DNA of 64,000 bases from Meandrina meandrites (lineage: Eukaryota; Cnidaria; Anthozoa; Scleractinia; Meandrinidae): NCBI GenBank assembly GCA_963693305.1, contig OY855908.1, forward strand, positions 25,111,993 through 25,175,992. The letters are read 5' to 3'. Below the pieces are notes generated by a model that was not told the origin of the DNA, did no database searches, and saw nothing but the letters and a program-made list of their open reading frames with translations. The position numbers and the translations under genes are program-made. Positions 22,438 through 33,226 of the stretch are shown here, one piece after another. Positions within the stretch are counted from its first letter, which is position 1. Each line of letters starts with the position of its first letter.

Positions 22438-23241
22438 TAACAATATTATTCCATGAGCGCGCGTTGGATATGAGGTGATAAATAACCAACGAGCGCGTAG
22501 CAATAGTCGGAGCTGAGAATTTACTAATGTTCATTAGTGTATACCACACAAGTGAATAGTGCTTTCCGCGCGCGCTGATTGGTTTACTCGGAGACGATTA
22601 GCAAAGTACTATTCACCTCCGAGCAGGCGAAGAGAAACAAAAAGGCTTCACGCGTCGCTTTGGCCACTGAAAGCAATGTTTTGGTCCGCTAGTTATTCAA
22701 CTTTTGTGGTATATATTAAAACAATTATTCACCTCAGTGTCGGTGAAAGTGGTGCATATTTACCTCGCCGCTTTGGTGAATAATTGTTAATTATAATCCA
22801 TCAAATATTTTTCGCGCACGCGATTGGTCTAAACACGTCACGTGATGCAGCCAAATCTGGGAATATCAGATGATATTCCCCAAGTGATATTCCCCAGTTT
22901 TAGAACTTTGCGATTTACGTTCGCGCGTTTAGTTTTTATCCCGCGCAAATTATTAAAATGAATAAAACTAAACACTTTGAACAGACTAATAACATTTTGA
23001 GCGCTTACAGAATTTCTTTGGCGTTTAAAAGCTTTGAGAAAAGGTCTCCCAAAATGCGACCTTGTAAAAAAATATTTGAAGGATAATAAACACAATAGCC
23101 TCTATTTGGTGCGAAAATATGCACGGATATTTGTCCGCGGGCATTGTCTGTTCCCAGAAGCGAACAGTTTTCCGAGAGCGAAGCTCGAGGAAAACTGTGA
23201 GCTTCATTCAGTTCATGCTTTGGTGAATAATTAGTAAATAA

Positions 23242-23353
23242 ACCCCTTCAGGCGACTGGTATATTGGAGGATAATGCCCGAGGCTGAAAGATTGTCCGAA
23301 AAATGAACAGTTGGCCGAGAAGCGAAGCTTCGAGGTTAACTGTGAAATTTTGA

Positions 23354-23384
<31 letters not shown>

Positions 23385-23411
23385 CAATATACCAGCAAGC
23401 CAGGAAGGGGT
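23242..23411. repeat. 170-bp foldback
   Basis: The arms ACCCCTTCAGGCGACTGGTA...GGATAATGCCC and GGGCATTATCC...TACCAGCAAGCCAGGAAGGGGT are inverted, and the pairing continues through GAAAGATTGTCC/GGACAATCTTTC. The loop is about 45 bp and itself contains GCGAAGCTTCG. Confidence 0.85.
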
Positions 23412-23617
23412 CTATTTATTTTATAACCTTCCGATTAATTTTTTCAACGCGTTTCATCGCGGGAAAAAGGAAAAACCTACCGCGCGCGATAATCACGGCA
23501 TAATTTAGTTAAAATAAATGCAAGTCGATAGGTTTTGAATTTCTTTTTTAACACTGTGATTTTATTAAAACATTAGACCTAAAAAGGTCACTTTTACGTT
23601 TGTTTTGCACTGCTATA

Positions 23618-23681
23618 AAAAATCGGACGACGGATATCAAATCGGACGGGGTATATTGGCTGATACCCGTCGTCCGATTTT
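23618..23681. repeat. Short hairpin with CGGACGACGG arms
   Basis: AAAATCGGACGACGGATATC pairs with GATACCCGTCGTCCGATTTT around a short centre containing a further ATCGGACGGG copy. Probably a MITE relic. Confidence 0.7.
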
Positions 23682-23752
23682 GTACCACGTGATGTGCTTT
23701 GTCCAATGAGCGCGCGCGGAAATTTATCGGTGGGTTATAATTGTTATTATTT

Positions 23753-24250
23753 GCGAACAAGTCACGCGCACGCGCACCTCCAGCGTACGTACGCGTTGAC
23801 GTGCGCAACAGGCTGGAAAGTGGGAAATAATGACACGCTGTCCGAAAAGGAACAATTGTTAAGAAGAGTACTGAAAACAAACGCCATGTTCAAGGTTTGC
23901 CTTGTACAATTTTGGAGGTATATACGGTAAGGGTCGAGTGACAATATTACAAAGCAAAGATATTGAAAACTGGGTTTATGTCGAGGATATTGTAAATCTA
24001 CCGCGAGGTTGAAAAGTAAACGATAATGAAACTAGATAAAAAAGAGACATTCTGTCATGTTCTTCAAATTTTAAGCGTCGATTCATGCTTGGTTAAACAT
24101 GGCTATAATTTTCAAATCTCTTGAATCTGTTGGCTCTTGTTGCAGATGGTACTTGGCAATAAAGAAAGTACTGAGGAACAAGGCAATAAACAGCTGTGTG
24201 GGAGCCATCTTTTCCTTCAAACCCGTGTGATATACAGCTGCTGTCCCTCA
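23753..24250. other. Distal part of the duplicated KLHL upstream block (copy 3)
   Basis: Matches flanks of copies 1 and 4 (GCGTACGTACGCGTT, AGGCTGGAAAGTGG, GCCATGTTCAAGGTT). From 24,070 it also matches 36,566-36,720 (GCGTCGATTCATGCTTGGTT, CTTGAATCTGTT). That last part resembles the sequence immediately upstream of each KLHL gene, so the upstream region is itself internally duplicated. A 42-codon minus-strand frame here starts MAPTQLFIALFLSTFFIA, like a signal peptide, but it is broken in the 36,6xx copy. Confidence 0.6.
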
Positions 24251-24367
24251 TGGTAGTTTTGGATATTAAGCATTTTAGCCTGAGGCAAGCTTGTCCCCAG
24301 ACCAATGAAGAATACATGAAGTACATACCAAACGACAGCCCGACAAATCTCTCGTTCACTAATCGAA

Positions 24368-24541
24368 TACCCTCCGTCTACCGTCTCCTCGGTCAGCGGT
24401 TGGGTCACCAGATGAAATTCTGGGGGGATGGACTGAGTATCAATCTTTTTCGATTGGCTGTTATACGAACAGCAAATCAAATAATTAGTTTTTTTCCACT
24501 CCCACAGAGTATCACTGACCGAGGAGACCGCAGACTCTGGG
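24368..24541. repeat. Imperfect inverted repeat, MITE-like
   Basis: CTACCGTCTCCTCGGTCAGC near the left edge faces CACTGACCGAGGAGACCGCA near the right edge, and the outer TACCC/GGGTA bases also pair. The interior TTTTTCGATTGGCTGTTATA is shared with 14,676-14,710. Confidence 0.6.
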
Positions 24542-24916
24542 TACTTCCACGAATCTATGTTTTGCGGTGTTTTTTAAATTTTTGGGTGATTTTTGGGGAA
24601 GTTTGGGAGGAGATATTTTTCTCAAAGGCGGGATTAGTAAAATTCAGAAAAATAAGAAATATAATGAAGATTTAGCGTAGTTTTAAAATTAGAATTTGAA
24701 GTAAAAAATTGGTAGATGGACGCCCAAACGGTCCCCTGACAACCTGGGATGCGCTTGCGTGGGGGTCACTGTCTGCTTATTTTATTGCAAATGGACAGCA
24801 GTAAAAAGCCGATTTCAGGGAAGCTTGAATATTTGCAATAGCGATTAGCGAGAAAATTTGAATATTTATATGGGGCGTGCTGTGACCTCACAAATACAGG
24901 CTGGCAAGCCTGTGGT

Positions 24917-25045
24917 CTAACAAGTCTTCGCGACTGGATTTGTCCGAAAAATACTACTGCAGACATCCGAATCACTTGAATCATCCTCACTTTCATGGCT
25001 ACATTCAAAGAAGAGCTCAAGGAGACCTTGACGTAAACTAGGCAT
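24917..25045 (-). other. Short acidic open frame, unassigned
   Basis: A 42-codon minus-strand frame starts MPSLRQGLLELFFECSHESE and continues as a Ser/Asp/Glu-rich tract before a stop. Acidic starts like this are common in first exons of cnidarian transposon proteins, but no further exon or family motif was found. Confidence 0.2.
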
Positions 25046-27203
25046 AGAAACTAATGAAAGAATTGAAGCCAGTGTTTACTTCACTTGCAGAGGTAACTTT
25101 GGACGCCATTTTGTTTATATTCCTCCGAGCGACGTCCTCGCGAAAATCCTAGCGGCAGTACGCGCGCGCGTCACGCGGGATGGCACGATTTGTTCTAAAA
25201 ATAGAAATTTTGTCCCATATCATAGGGACAAGGCCTCGGCAGTCACCCATGAAAAATGAGGTTTCATGATCATGCTCTCATTTCACTTTAAACGTTCGAT
25301 TGGTTACAAAATTTGTTTTGATTTCGCTGTCCCAAAATATTGAAATAGTGATTTCTTTCAAATAATCGTACTTCTTTTACATTTCAGCCATTCAAAGGTC
25401 TGCATGTAAACAGATGGTTGCTTAGGTGCTAAATTTCTTAAAATGCAACAAAATATTTGCCAAGTACAATTTTTTTTTTTACGCGCTGTTTTCTGAAATC
25501 AATTTTTCACTGAACGCGACACTTTAAAGAGCTACGAATCCAAAGGAATTTGCTACTTCTACGTCAAATTTGGCAAGCAGCTAGTTTAACATGTTAATAA
25601 CAAAAAAATGACGGTGATTTTTTATTTTTGTATACTTTTTCTACTGGAGCGATTTTTGTACGATCACTCCCGTGTGTTTTAGCCCTATTTGCAAAATGTC
25701 TTGTATCTTTTTATTGCAATTGAATATGACAAAACGCCGAAAGGTTTTTTTTTAGCACTTTACTAAATTCGCTTTGACCTGTAGCCTTCAAAAGCCGACT
25801 CAGGCGCTCGTGTTTCGAGGTTCCAAAAAGATTGGCAATTCATTCTACTACAAAATGGTTTTTAAACTCGGAAAATATTTCCGAGTTTCTCGGCAGCAGG
25901 GCCAATTCACTCCTTCCATCCATCCGTCATTTCCTGTTAGACATTTTGTTAATCCGCTGACTAGTGCATAGCGCTTGCGCGTATATTGTCCATCAGTAAG
26001 CGAGGAAGCTGTATAAAATTGAGGGCGAAAGCCGTCTTTCGTTTCATTGTTTATTTCGTTCCTCAATAAACACTTAAATACACCTGCTTCACAGTGAAAT
26101 GATATGTTATATAGCGGCAATATCTAAAAATCGATCGAAGATCAGCCACAGGAAGCCGCAAGCCCTTTCTTTTTCGTTATTTCATCGCACTTTTAAAACA
26201 TGCAGAATAATTCTAGTTTAAAATCGAAATACTCGACCGCCAGAAAGAATGACAATGTCTATAAACAATTTGAATTCATTATGTTTATAGGGAAATGTTA
26301 TAAATACTTGCGAAAAAAATAATAATAAAAAGAAAAAAAAAGTTCGATGGAAAAAAATAAATTTTGTTCGCGGGCTACAGGGCTCAAACTCACGGCCATC
26401 CATTGTCGCATGTGCTACGTCGACAAAAGTTGAGAAAACAATCGAAATAATCCTTTATGAACTGTATGCTCTTGAGTTACAAGTCACGCATTTGGAAGTT
26501 GTTAGTTTTAAGTATCCGATGGCATACAAAGGTAATATTAATTTTACGAATAGGGAGGTGAAGTTATCGGTTCAAATCTTTATTTGTCAAAGTTTTCGGT
26601 TATACAAGTAGGTTCTGGTTGCATAATTCATTTTCCGAGTTTCAGTGGCTTATAGCCACTTTGATTATAGATTGAAAGCCAGCTCAATAAGCTTTAATCA
26701 ATTTTATATGGGGAGCAGCTATCTACAATTTATTCCGACTGCGCTATATCGTTTAAACGCGTGACTACCCCAAAGGTATACGGTAACGCTTAACTAGGAG
26801 AATAGTTTAGTTTGTACATTGCTTCCGATTATAAGCCTTCATTTTGTTATTACAGCTTTTATCAAAAACGCGACTATTTATTTTTCATTCTGAAGCTCAG
26901 GATTTGAAGTGTCGTTGTTTCATTAAATAGATCTTAGCAACCATCTCTATGGTGACAGTTAATGAATTAAACAGCATCTTATATTAAAGAGTATGATTAA
27001 TTGTTTAATCCCTGCAAGTTTAGTAAAGGTTGGTGCAATGTGGTGAGAGATACTGGCTTGTTATATTATACTGACACGAATGTTCCGAAGTTATCCCCAC
27101 CCACCCTCCAAAGCTCCAGTTTCGCAGTCGGAAACAAGTTGAATATTAAACACTAGGCCCTACTAAGAAAACTTTGTTTGGTTTGGGGTGCTTTGAAATT
27201 GCA
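25046..27203. other. Intergenic, no gene seen
   Basis: AT-rich DNA with homopolymer runs. Open frames are short and motif-free. Nothing here supports a gene or a bounded element. Confidence 0.5.
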
Positions 27204-27797
27204 TTACCAGCCGAGTTTGATCGTAGCACGAGTCAAGTTCGAGCTCGAGTCAAGTTCGAGTCAATTTTCTTTTTACATTTTTTTTTCAAAAATACGGTTT
27301 AACTGTACTGTAAATATTATCGTCAAAAATGTCAGTAGGTAAAATAAACATCAGTAGTATGGTTTTCAACCGGAGACAGTTTTCAACTTGAGAGGGATAG
27401 TTTCGCGCCATTTTTAGATTTCAAGCACACACCTGCTCACCCCCAGAGTTGCCAGATCGCTTGTGTGACAGATCATGGCTTAGAAAGGTAAGCAATATTT
27501 TCCCTGTCGAATCCACTGTTTGCATTAATTCGCGACGTCAGAAATCAAAACGCTTATTCCCCGAGAACCGGAGAACAGTGGCTGGTAATCGAGTCCATCA
27601 CGAAAGTGAACTAGCGATAAATAAATTTTATTCCGCGGCCAAAACTCCTTAAACTGTTTTTTAACAGGCACGGATTAAACCCTTTTATAGTTAAAGGATT
27701 TTGTCTCTCTAAACTGTCGGAATAAACACCATAAAAATAAAACGTACAGAACTTTTATGTTCAGCGAGCCGTAAAACGGAGCGCGACATTCACTTAA

Positions 27798-29569
27798 AGG
27801 TCAAATGAACCAAAATTTCGACATTCTTTCTTTAGCGATTTTAAAGCAACCAGACGCTAGAAGAATTCATTATTAAATTTGAGCCTTAAAGCGCGAACTA
27901 TAGCAAAACTACGAAGATTTCCGAAGACTTCACGAAAACGTTTCCAAAATGACCGCGCACTGAAATGAAAGGAATGGATCGAGCTTTGAATTTTGTGACG
28001 TAATAGTTTTATTTTACGGCTTTGGGATAGAAGAGACGATCGTCGTTAAAGATCGAACAATGTAAAGTTTGAGAGTTTGAGTCAGTCTGAGTAATTCAAA
28101 TAATTCTGAAAGGATCTTAGCTTTTTTAAACATTGTTGTTATATTTTTTTTCTACATTGGAATCCAGTTTCAAAGATTTATAATTATCAAAGCACTGAGT
28201 AAAATTGTAAGCATTGTACGATATAGGAGGTTTTCAAACACGGGATGGCGTATAAACTGAAATCATCACTCTGCTCAGCTTGGTATAGAACAATTAATTT
28301 TGTTATATACCCCAATTTAAATGCAGTTTTTTTGGATTTGCACGTAATTCTTATCAGGACGTGTGCGGCTTGCATAGGATGTCGCCAAAAGCCACATCCA
28401 AGATTGAATTCACTGTTTCTTTTCCGTACTCGAGTCACACAAAACACAAAAATTAATTTGTACACAAAAATTTAACTTGAATGTAGGGATATTTCTCAAT
28501 GCAAATTCGAAACCTTAAAGCATCACGCAGGGTAAAACTTTCAATGAATAAGTTCGTGCCGTTTTCAGCTGAAGGAAAATACAGTGTTGAAATAAGTACA
28601 GAGGCGTTTACACACTGTCCCCGCGGACACTGTGAGTTCTGTTTGTATTAGCTGTTTTTTGGTCCATATTTATTTAGCCGGTACATGTAATTTAGTGCTC
28701 GAAATTAACGGTTGTAAACTTAACATAAATACAACCTTTGAAGCATAATTTTATACTCGTCAAAAAGCACGTGCACGTGCATGGAAGCAAATAATTTTAC
28801 GAGGATATCGAACTAGCGAATTCAAATTCTAACACTTGATCATGACCAGCCAAGCCAACAAAGTAAAAGTGCTAATAATCATAACAAATACTCTATCTAG
28901 CTCTAGGTAGAATAAGAAAGGTGCAGAATGCATACCTCTAACTTCCTTCGTTTAGCAAAAGCCGAACGGACAGGGGGACCTTTGTGCTTCGGAAGGCATT
29001 CTTCCCCGTGATTTCTTTTCCGAACAAAAAGACTAGTCGGCATAGCATCCTCTTTGAGGTGGAGTCTTAGCGATTTGAAATCAGAACCAGAAACCTACGT
29101 ATCGCCAGATTTTGTCTGAAGCAGTCTTCGGTAAAATGAACCGTACAAATGCGAGAGTTCTTGTCTGGCTTAAATTCTTTTCTTTTCATTTTCAAAAGCC
29201 ATTGTTTCCTGAGCTTTGAATTTGCTGGAAACTTAAACGTACTCACTTTCGACTTAGAATTATTTAAGCAGTTTAGTGCTGCACAAAACACCATGATGTT
29301 CCATTCTTGTGAGCTTCATCGCTGAAAGAATTTCCCGCAATTTCATAGCACACCAATACTGACGTCACAGTTTTAAGTTCCGAAAATTTCCCGACAATTT
29401 TCCCGAGCGCACTACGATTATGAAGGCCAAAAATAAGCATCTTTCAACTTGAAATTTCTCTGTTTTTCAAAGTCCAATTACTTTGAAACTTCGGAATATG
29501 TATATTTGGTTCTTCATCAACAAATTGGCCTTAAAAAAAGAAAATTCGAAATTTTGGTTCATTTGACCT
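27798..29569. mobile_element. Kolobok-type element (TTAA duplication, THAP exon), copy A
   Basis: TTAA flanks at 27,794-27,797 and 29,570-29,573 surround inverted ends AGGTCAAATGAACCAAAATT. A second copy begins with the same end next to TTAA at 62,777. Kolobok transposases are known to have TTAA duplications and an N-terminal THAP zinc finger, and a THAP exon lies inside on the minus strand. The element is too short for a full transposase and is probably non-autonomous. Confidence 0.85.
28936..29294 (-). pseudogene. THAP-domain exon, frameshifted
   Basis: The minus-strand frame starts MVFCAALNCLNNSKSK and shows the C2CH THAP pattern: Cys-x4-Cys, FKFP, the invariant Trp in KQWLLKM, then CTVHF and EDCF. 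About residue 66 (near 29,090) the frame breaks. The downstream part resumes in another frame with the THAP-end motif DAMPTSLF and a basic tail KRRKLE, followed by a GTATGC splice donor at 28,935. The THAP domain would have bound the element's ends. As read it is inactivated by a small indel. Confidence 0.8.
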
Positions 29570-30763
29570 TTAAATCATTCATTTTTCGTTAAAATCTGTA
29601 AACCGTTCAGTTTCATTCGATTTCCAAACACGAAAGCCTTGAAACTAAAGGTAAATTCTCGAAAAAAGCTTTAAAATTTCTTTGCTGTGTAATAAAGTTA
29701 AATTTGACCGAGATTCCGTCAAGTCTTCTGTCGGCATAAATTTAAACTTCATGATCGCTCGTGCGTAGCGTCATTTCAAACTTTGATTGCGGGACATCTT
29801 AGGGTGTTTTCATTTCTGAAGTCGGGTATTAATTCAAACGGTGGAAAGCGCTCTATGGAATAATAAATGACGCCGAGAATGACTGTTTTACAGGTAAACA
29901 ACATGTCCTCTACCAATTTTGCCGTGGAGAGAATGGGCTAGAATTGTTTATTTCTTCTGTGGCATCCCTGTGGATGCAACCAGATGGCGTTCGAGCCACA
30001 AAATGCTTCATTTTTTTTTACTTCACGTCAACTTTCACGTTTTGTTGTTGAAATGGAACCTCTGTCTCAGTTGTGTGTAATTAATGCATGTAGGAATCTG
30101 TGTGGAAAATTAATGCAATGTTTGCTTCTTTGAAAAGCAGCTGCGAACTAAATTTATGCATGCAGTAACTGAAAAAAAGAAACAGTCAAATCTTGCTGTT
30201 TTGTGCCTCTGGTACATTATTTTCACACAGCAACTAAAAACAAAACAACTAAAAACATCAAACAAAATAAATTGACCTGACTCGAACTTGACTCATGACT
30301 CGAACTTGACTCGGGCTCGAACTTGACTCGTGCTACGATCAAACTCTTACCAGCCACTTTTCACGAATTGGCTCACGAACTACATATCACAACAGCTGTT
30401 ACATTTTCAAAAGTGGTGACGTTTGCATCATTAAGGCTGGTTTTCACTAGCGCATAAGCATAAGCATAAGAAATTAAGAAGCAAGTGAGAACACCAGGAC
30501 ATAAGAATAAGAGCATACGCAGGCGCAGTAATAACAAAATTCCTCGATATCAGCTTTCCTCAACTACAATCAAGATGGCGGATTATAACCCTTATGCTTA
30601 TGCTTATTTCACTCGCGTTCGCACTACGACATAAGCATAACATAAGCACAAGAAGAACGAACAAGAAGAACGAACAATGTTCGTTCTTCTTGTGCTTATG
30701 TTATGCTTATGTTATGCTTATGTCGTGGGTGTTCTCACTTGCTTATGCGAGTGTTTGTGCTTA

Positions 30764-31419
30764 GGGACGGACCATTATTTTTCTGGAGGGGGGGATGAAA
30801 AATCTCTCTCTGCAAACTTTTTTTTTATCTATGCACCTCTGCAAACAATTTTTTTCTAACAACACCTTCCTGCAAACAATTTTTTTTTCGATCTTTTTTA
30901 ACCACGATCTGACACAAATAGGAGGTTCGCTTTTGCTTCCATAGATCATTATTTAATTCAATATTTTATGGCGGCGACCAGTAAACACCTCTGAACTCAT
31001 CTTTTTCGTTTTCTGAGACGTACACTACGAAGATAGGCGGCAGTAATTTTTTTTTTAATTTTTTAATTTTTTAACGAAGACTAGTGAGCAGCACAAGGAA
31101 AGACTTCTTGTGGTTGTAAGGCACGCGAATGTGCTATATATGCTGTTCTTTGCTAGTTGTATTCATTCCCTGAAGAAGTCTCAGTTAGAGACGAAACGCG
31201 TCGGAAATAAACGACAAGCTTACAGCCACAAGAAGTCTTTCCTTGTGCTGCTCACTAGTCTTCGTTAAAAAATTAAAAAAGTTTCTCTGACTTCCATGCA
31301 AACTATTTTTTTTAATACATATGATGTTTGCCAACAATTTATTTTTTCTTTTTAGGCCCTGCAAACAATTTTTTTCAATATTTTTCATCCCCCCCTCCAG
31401 AAAAATAATGGTCCGTCCC
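30764..31419. mobile_element. TTA-flanked MITE nested in the outer MITE
   Basis: The ends are GGGACGGACCATTATTTTTC and then TGGAGGGGGG, perfectly inverted at the right (ending CCATTATT-complement, CCGTCCC). TTA flanks at 30,761-30,763 and 31,420-31,422. The interior contains several TGCAAACAATTTTTT-like repeats and another hairpin. Confidence 0.9.
31059..31280. repeat. Third-level hairpin inside the nested MITE
   Basis: The arm TTAACGAAGACTAGTGAGCA, continuing through AAGACTTCTTGTGG, is inverted at 31,219-31,280. The loop of about 100 bp has a small stem GTCTC-AGTTA-GAGAC followed by GAAAC, preceded by CCTGAAGAA. Confidence 0.8.
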
Positions 31420-31531
31420 TTATGCTTATGCTTGTGCTTATGCGCTAGTGAAAACCAGCCTTTAGTGGACACGCAAGTATTGCGGGATCTTTATGAGCAC
31501 CAGCTCCTTTTTGCTATGATTTCACTAGTCA

Positions 31532-33226
31532 CTACTCTATGGACTCTAGGTCATTTAGAACGTCTTTAAATACTCGAAGTGAACAACCATCGAACAAGGT
31601 AAAACGTGCCTCTTCTGTGGTAACGGAAACAACTGTATTGTCAAACCACTCGTCTCTTTCATCGTCATAGCTCTCAACATGTCTATCGCTGAATTCCTCT
31701 GGAATCACATCATGTTCTGATCTGATTCCACCAAGCACGTATAGCGTTTCGTCAACTAACACCATTCTTCCTAAAGTCCGACCAAGCGTCAAGCTGGCAA
31801 TGAATTGCCACTCATCCGTTAGTATGTTGTAAACTTCACAAGTTTCCAGGAATACTTTTTTCCGCTCACCTCCAGCAATGAAAATTTTTTCATTTTTACA
31901 GACACCAAAAGCATCCTTTCTTGCCTCGTTCAAAGGTGCTATTTTCTGCCATTCGTCTGCCTCGATGTCGAATCTTAAAGATTCTGACAGTTCTTTATTT
32001 TGATGATTGTCGACCCCACCGATAGCGTATATGTACTTCTCTACAGCCAGGGCACAGACAGATGCTCTTTTAACCCAGTTAAATAACGGCGTAAAGGAGT
32101 TTGAGTCAAAGCTGTATCTCCAAAGAGCGGTTGGTCCAATACCTGCTTGAATAAAACAGATTATGTTCTTGACCACTAGCACTTCCTGCAATGTCGATGT
32201 ATCGAAATCGAATGGCACGTTTGAATCCAGTCTTGACCACGGTGCTGGAGACCAGCGGTTCAAGTCTGGGTCATAGCATTGCGATCTGTCGATATCATCA
32301 GTAACAACGAAAACCTTCCCGCAAAATGAAAATATACCTACCGAGCCGGAGGGTTTGCTTTCAGTCGCTGGCAAACGGTACCACTTATCTGTTGCCGGAA
32401 CGTAACAGCACGTGGGGACTTCGTCAAATAGTTCCTTAATCACGATAACACCTGTCTCCATCGCCTTTCTTGGAGAATGTGGCCGTGGAACATCACAATC
32501 TGTTGACTGATCAAACCACTTCAATGCAGCAGTCACGCTTTCGAGGCAGTCTTCATTTTCTTTTACAAGCTCATGGGCCACGACATCGCTCAGTAAAATG
32601 TCACGCGATATAGTCGTCAGTCGAACATGACGAAACAGTTCGCTGAATTTTTTGCTTCGTTCGCTTTTCTCGTGATGAATCCATCTAATTATGATTTTAA
32701 AAACGTTTTCCTCTGTGTCAATCACTATGTCATCGCTTGAAATCCATTTTTCAATTTCATGGCTTGGCAAATTTAGAAAGTCCTTTGTTACAGCGACGGT
32801 GGTAAACTTTGAGTTGATAAATTTCCGGGTGCAAGCGATGAGCTCTTCACATGAATACTGTTCAGCTACTGAGTAGTAAATTGAAATGCAGTTCACAGTG
32901 GTCATGTGTTGCTCCACAGATTTCCCGGCTAAAGCTTTAAGTTTTGAAAGGAGAAGATAATCTGCCGTTTGAATCAAGTCCTCGGCATTCTCTTGAGTGG
33001 AAATCTGAACATTGCCAGTGTAAATAAACTGTAGAATATCTGCCATTTGAGACTCGATTATCCAGTCCAGGCGAATAATACCTTCATTATTTTCTTTCAT
33101 GTCGCTGTTGAGAAGTTTTTCAAAGAAAGGACTCGCCTGTGAAAGAACATTTCTGTGAGCCTGGAACTCCTTTCCATCTTTCACCACCAAAGTTATGTCA
33201 AATGGACTTAGATGATCTTCAGACAT
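31532..33226 (-). CDS. BTB-BACK-Kelch protein (KLHL-like), paralog 4, intact
   Basis: A single exon of 564 residues. BTB starts ITLVVKDGKEFQAHRNVLSQ, BACK includes LPSHEIEKWISSDDIVID and FRHVRLTTISRD, and Kelch blades IYAIGG, IFIAGG and LYVLGG follow. The start is the MSEDHLSP Met. The frame remains open upstream but has no ATG there, which supports this start for the whole family. It is the most divergent array member in the Kelch half and has a different C-terminus (FKDVLNDLESIE), while BTB and BACK stay close to the others. Role as for copy 2: predicted cullin-3 adaptor with unknown substrate. Its 3' flank is replaced by the nested MITEs about 70 bp after the stop. Confidence 0.9.
   Translation of the reverse strand: MSEDHLSPFDITLVVKDGKEFQAHRNVLSQASPFFEKLLNSDMKENNEGIIRLDWIIESQMADILQFIYTGNVQISTQENAEDLIQTADYLLLSKLKALAGKSVEQHMTTVNCISIYYSVAEQYSCEELIACTRKFINSKFTTVAVTKDFLNLPSHEIEKWISSDDIVIDTEENVFKIIIRWIHHEKSERSKKFSELFRHVRLTTISRDILLSDVVAHELVKENEDCLESVTAALKWFDQSTDCDVPRPHSPRKAMETGVIVIKELFDEVPTCCYVPATDKWYRLPATESKPSGSVGIFSFCGKVFVVTDDIDRSQCYDPDLNRWSPAPWSRLDSNVPFDFDTSTLQEVLVVKNIICFIQAGIGPTALWRYSFDSNSFTPLFNWVKRASVCALAVEKYIYAIGGVDNHQNKELSESLRFDIEADEWQKIAPLNEARKDAFGVCKNEKIFIAGGERKKVFLETCEVYNILTDEWQFIASLTLGRTLGRMVLVDETLYVLGGIRSEHDVIPEEFSDRHVESYDDERDEWFDNTVVSVTTEEARFTLFDGCSLRVFKDVLNDLESIE

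Larger units (their letters stand above)
22438..23752. mobile_element. Composite of foldback/MITE fragments inserted in the copy 3 upstream block
   Basis: The paralogous flanks run from CCAAACTAATG directly into TTCATTATTTGTG, but here about 1.3 kb intervenes. The outer ends are weakly inverted (AATAACAATATTATTCC against AATAACAATTATAACCC). Inside are several palindromes: GTGAATAGT/ACTATTCAC (22,551-22,616), AATTATTCACC/GGTGAATAATT (22,719-22,790), a 170-bp foldback and a short hairpin. GC-rich GAGCGCGCG stretches recur. No coding sequence was recognised. Confidence 0.55.
27213..30346. mobile_element. DNA transposon with complex repeated termini and 9-bp duplication TTACCAGCC
   Basis: The left end starts GAGTTTGATCGTAGCACGAG and then repeats TCAAGTTCGAG units. 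The right end is the inverse, with more copies of the unit. TTACCAGCC flanks both sides (27,204-27,212 and 30,347-30,355). A 9-bp duplication suits MuDR/MULE elements and 8 bp would suit P or hAT, so the class is open. The interior hosts a Kolobok-type element of 1,772 bp. The remaining 1.36 kb shows no transposase. Confidence 0.85.
30434..31461. mobile_element. TTA-flanked Harbinger-type MITE, outer
   Basis: Both ends are AGGCTGGTTTTCACTAGCGC in inverted orientation, followed by arrays of CATAAG/CTTATG repeats. TTA flanks both sides (30,431-30,433 and 31,462-31,464). Just inside the left half is a further palindrome centred near 30,680 (AAGAACGAACAATGTTCGTT). It has been split by the inner MITE and lies directly 3' of KLHL copy 4. 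Confidence 0.85.
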
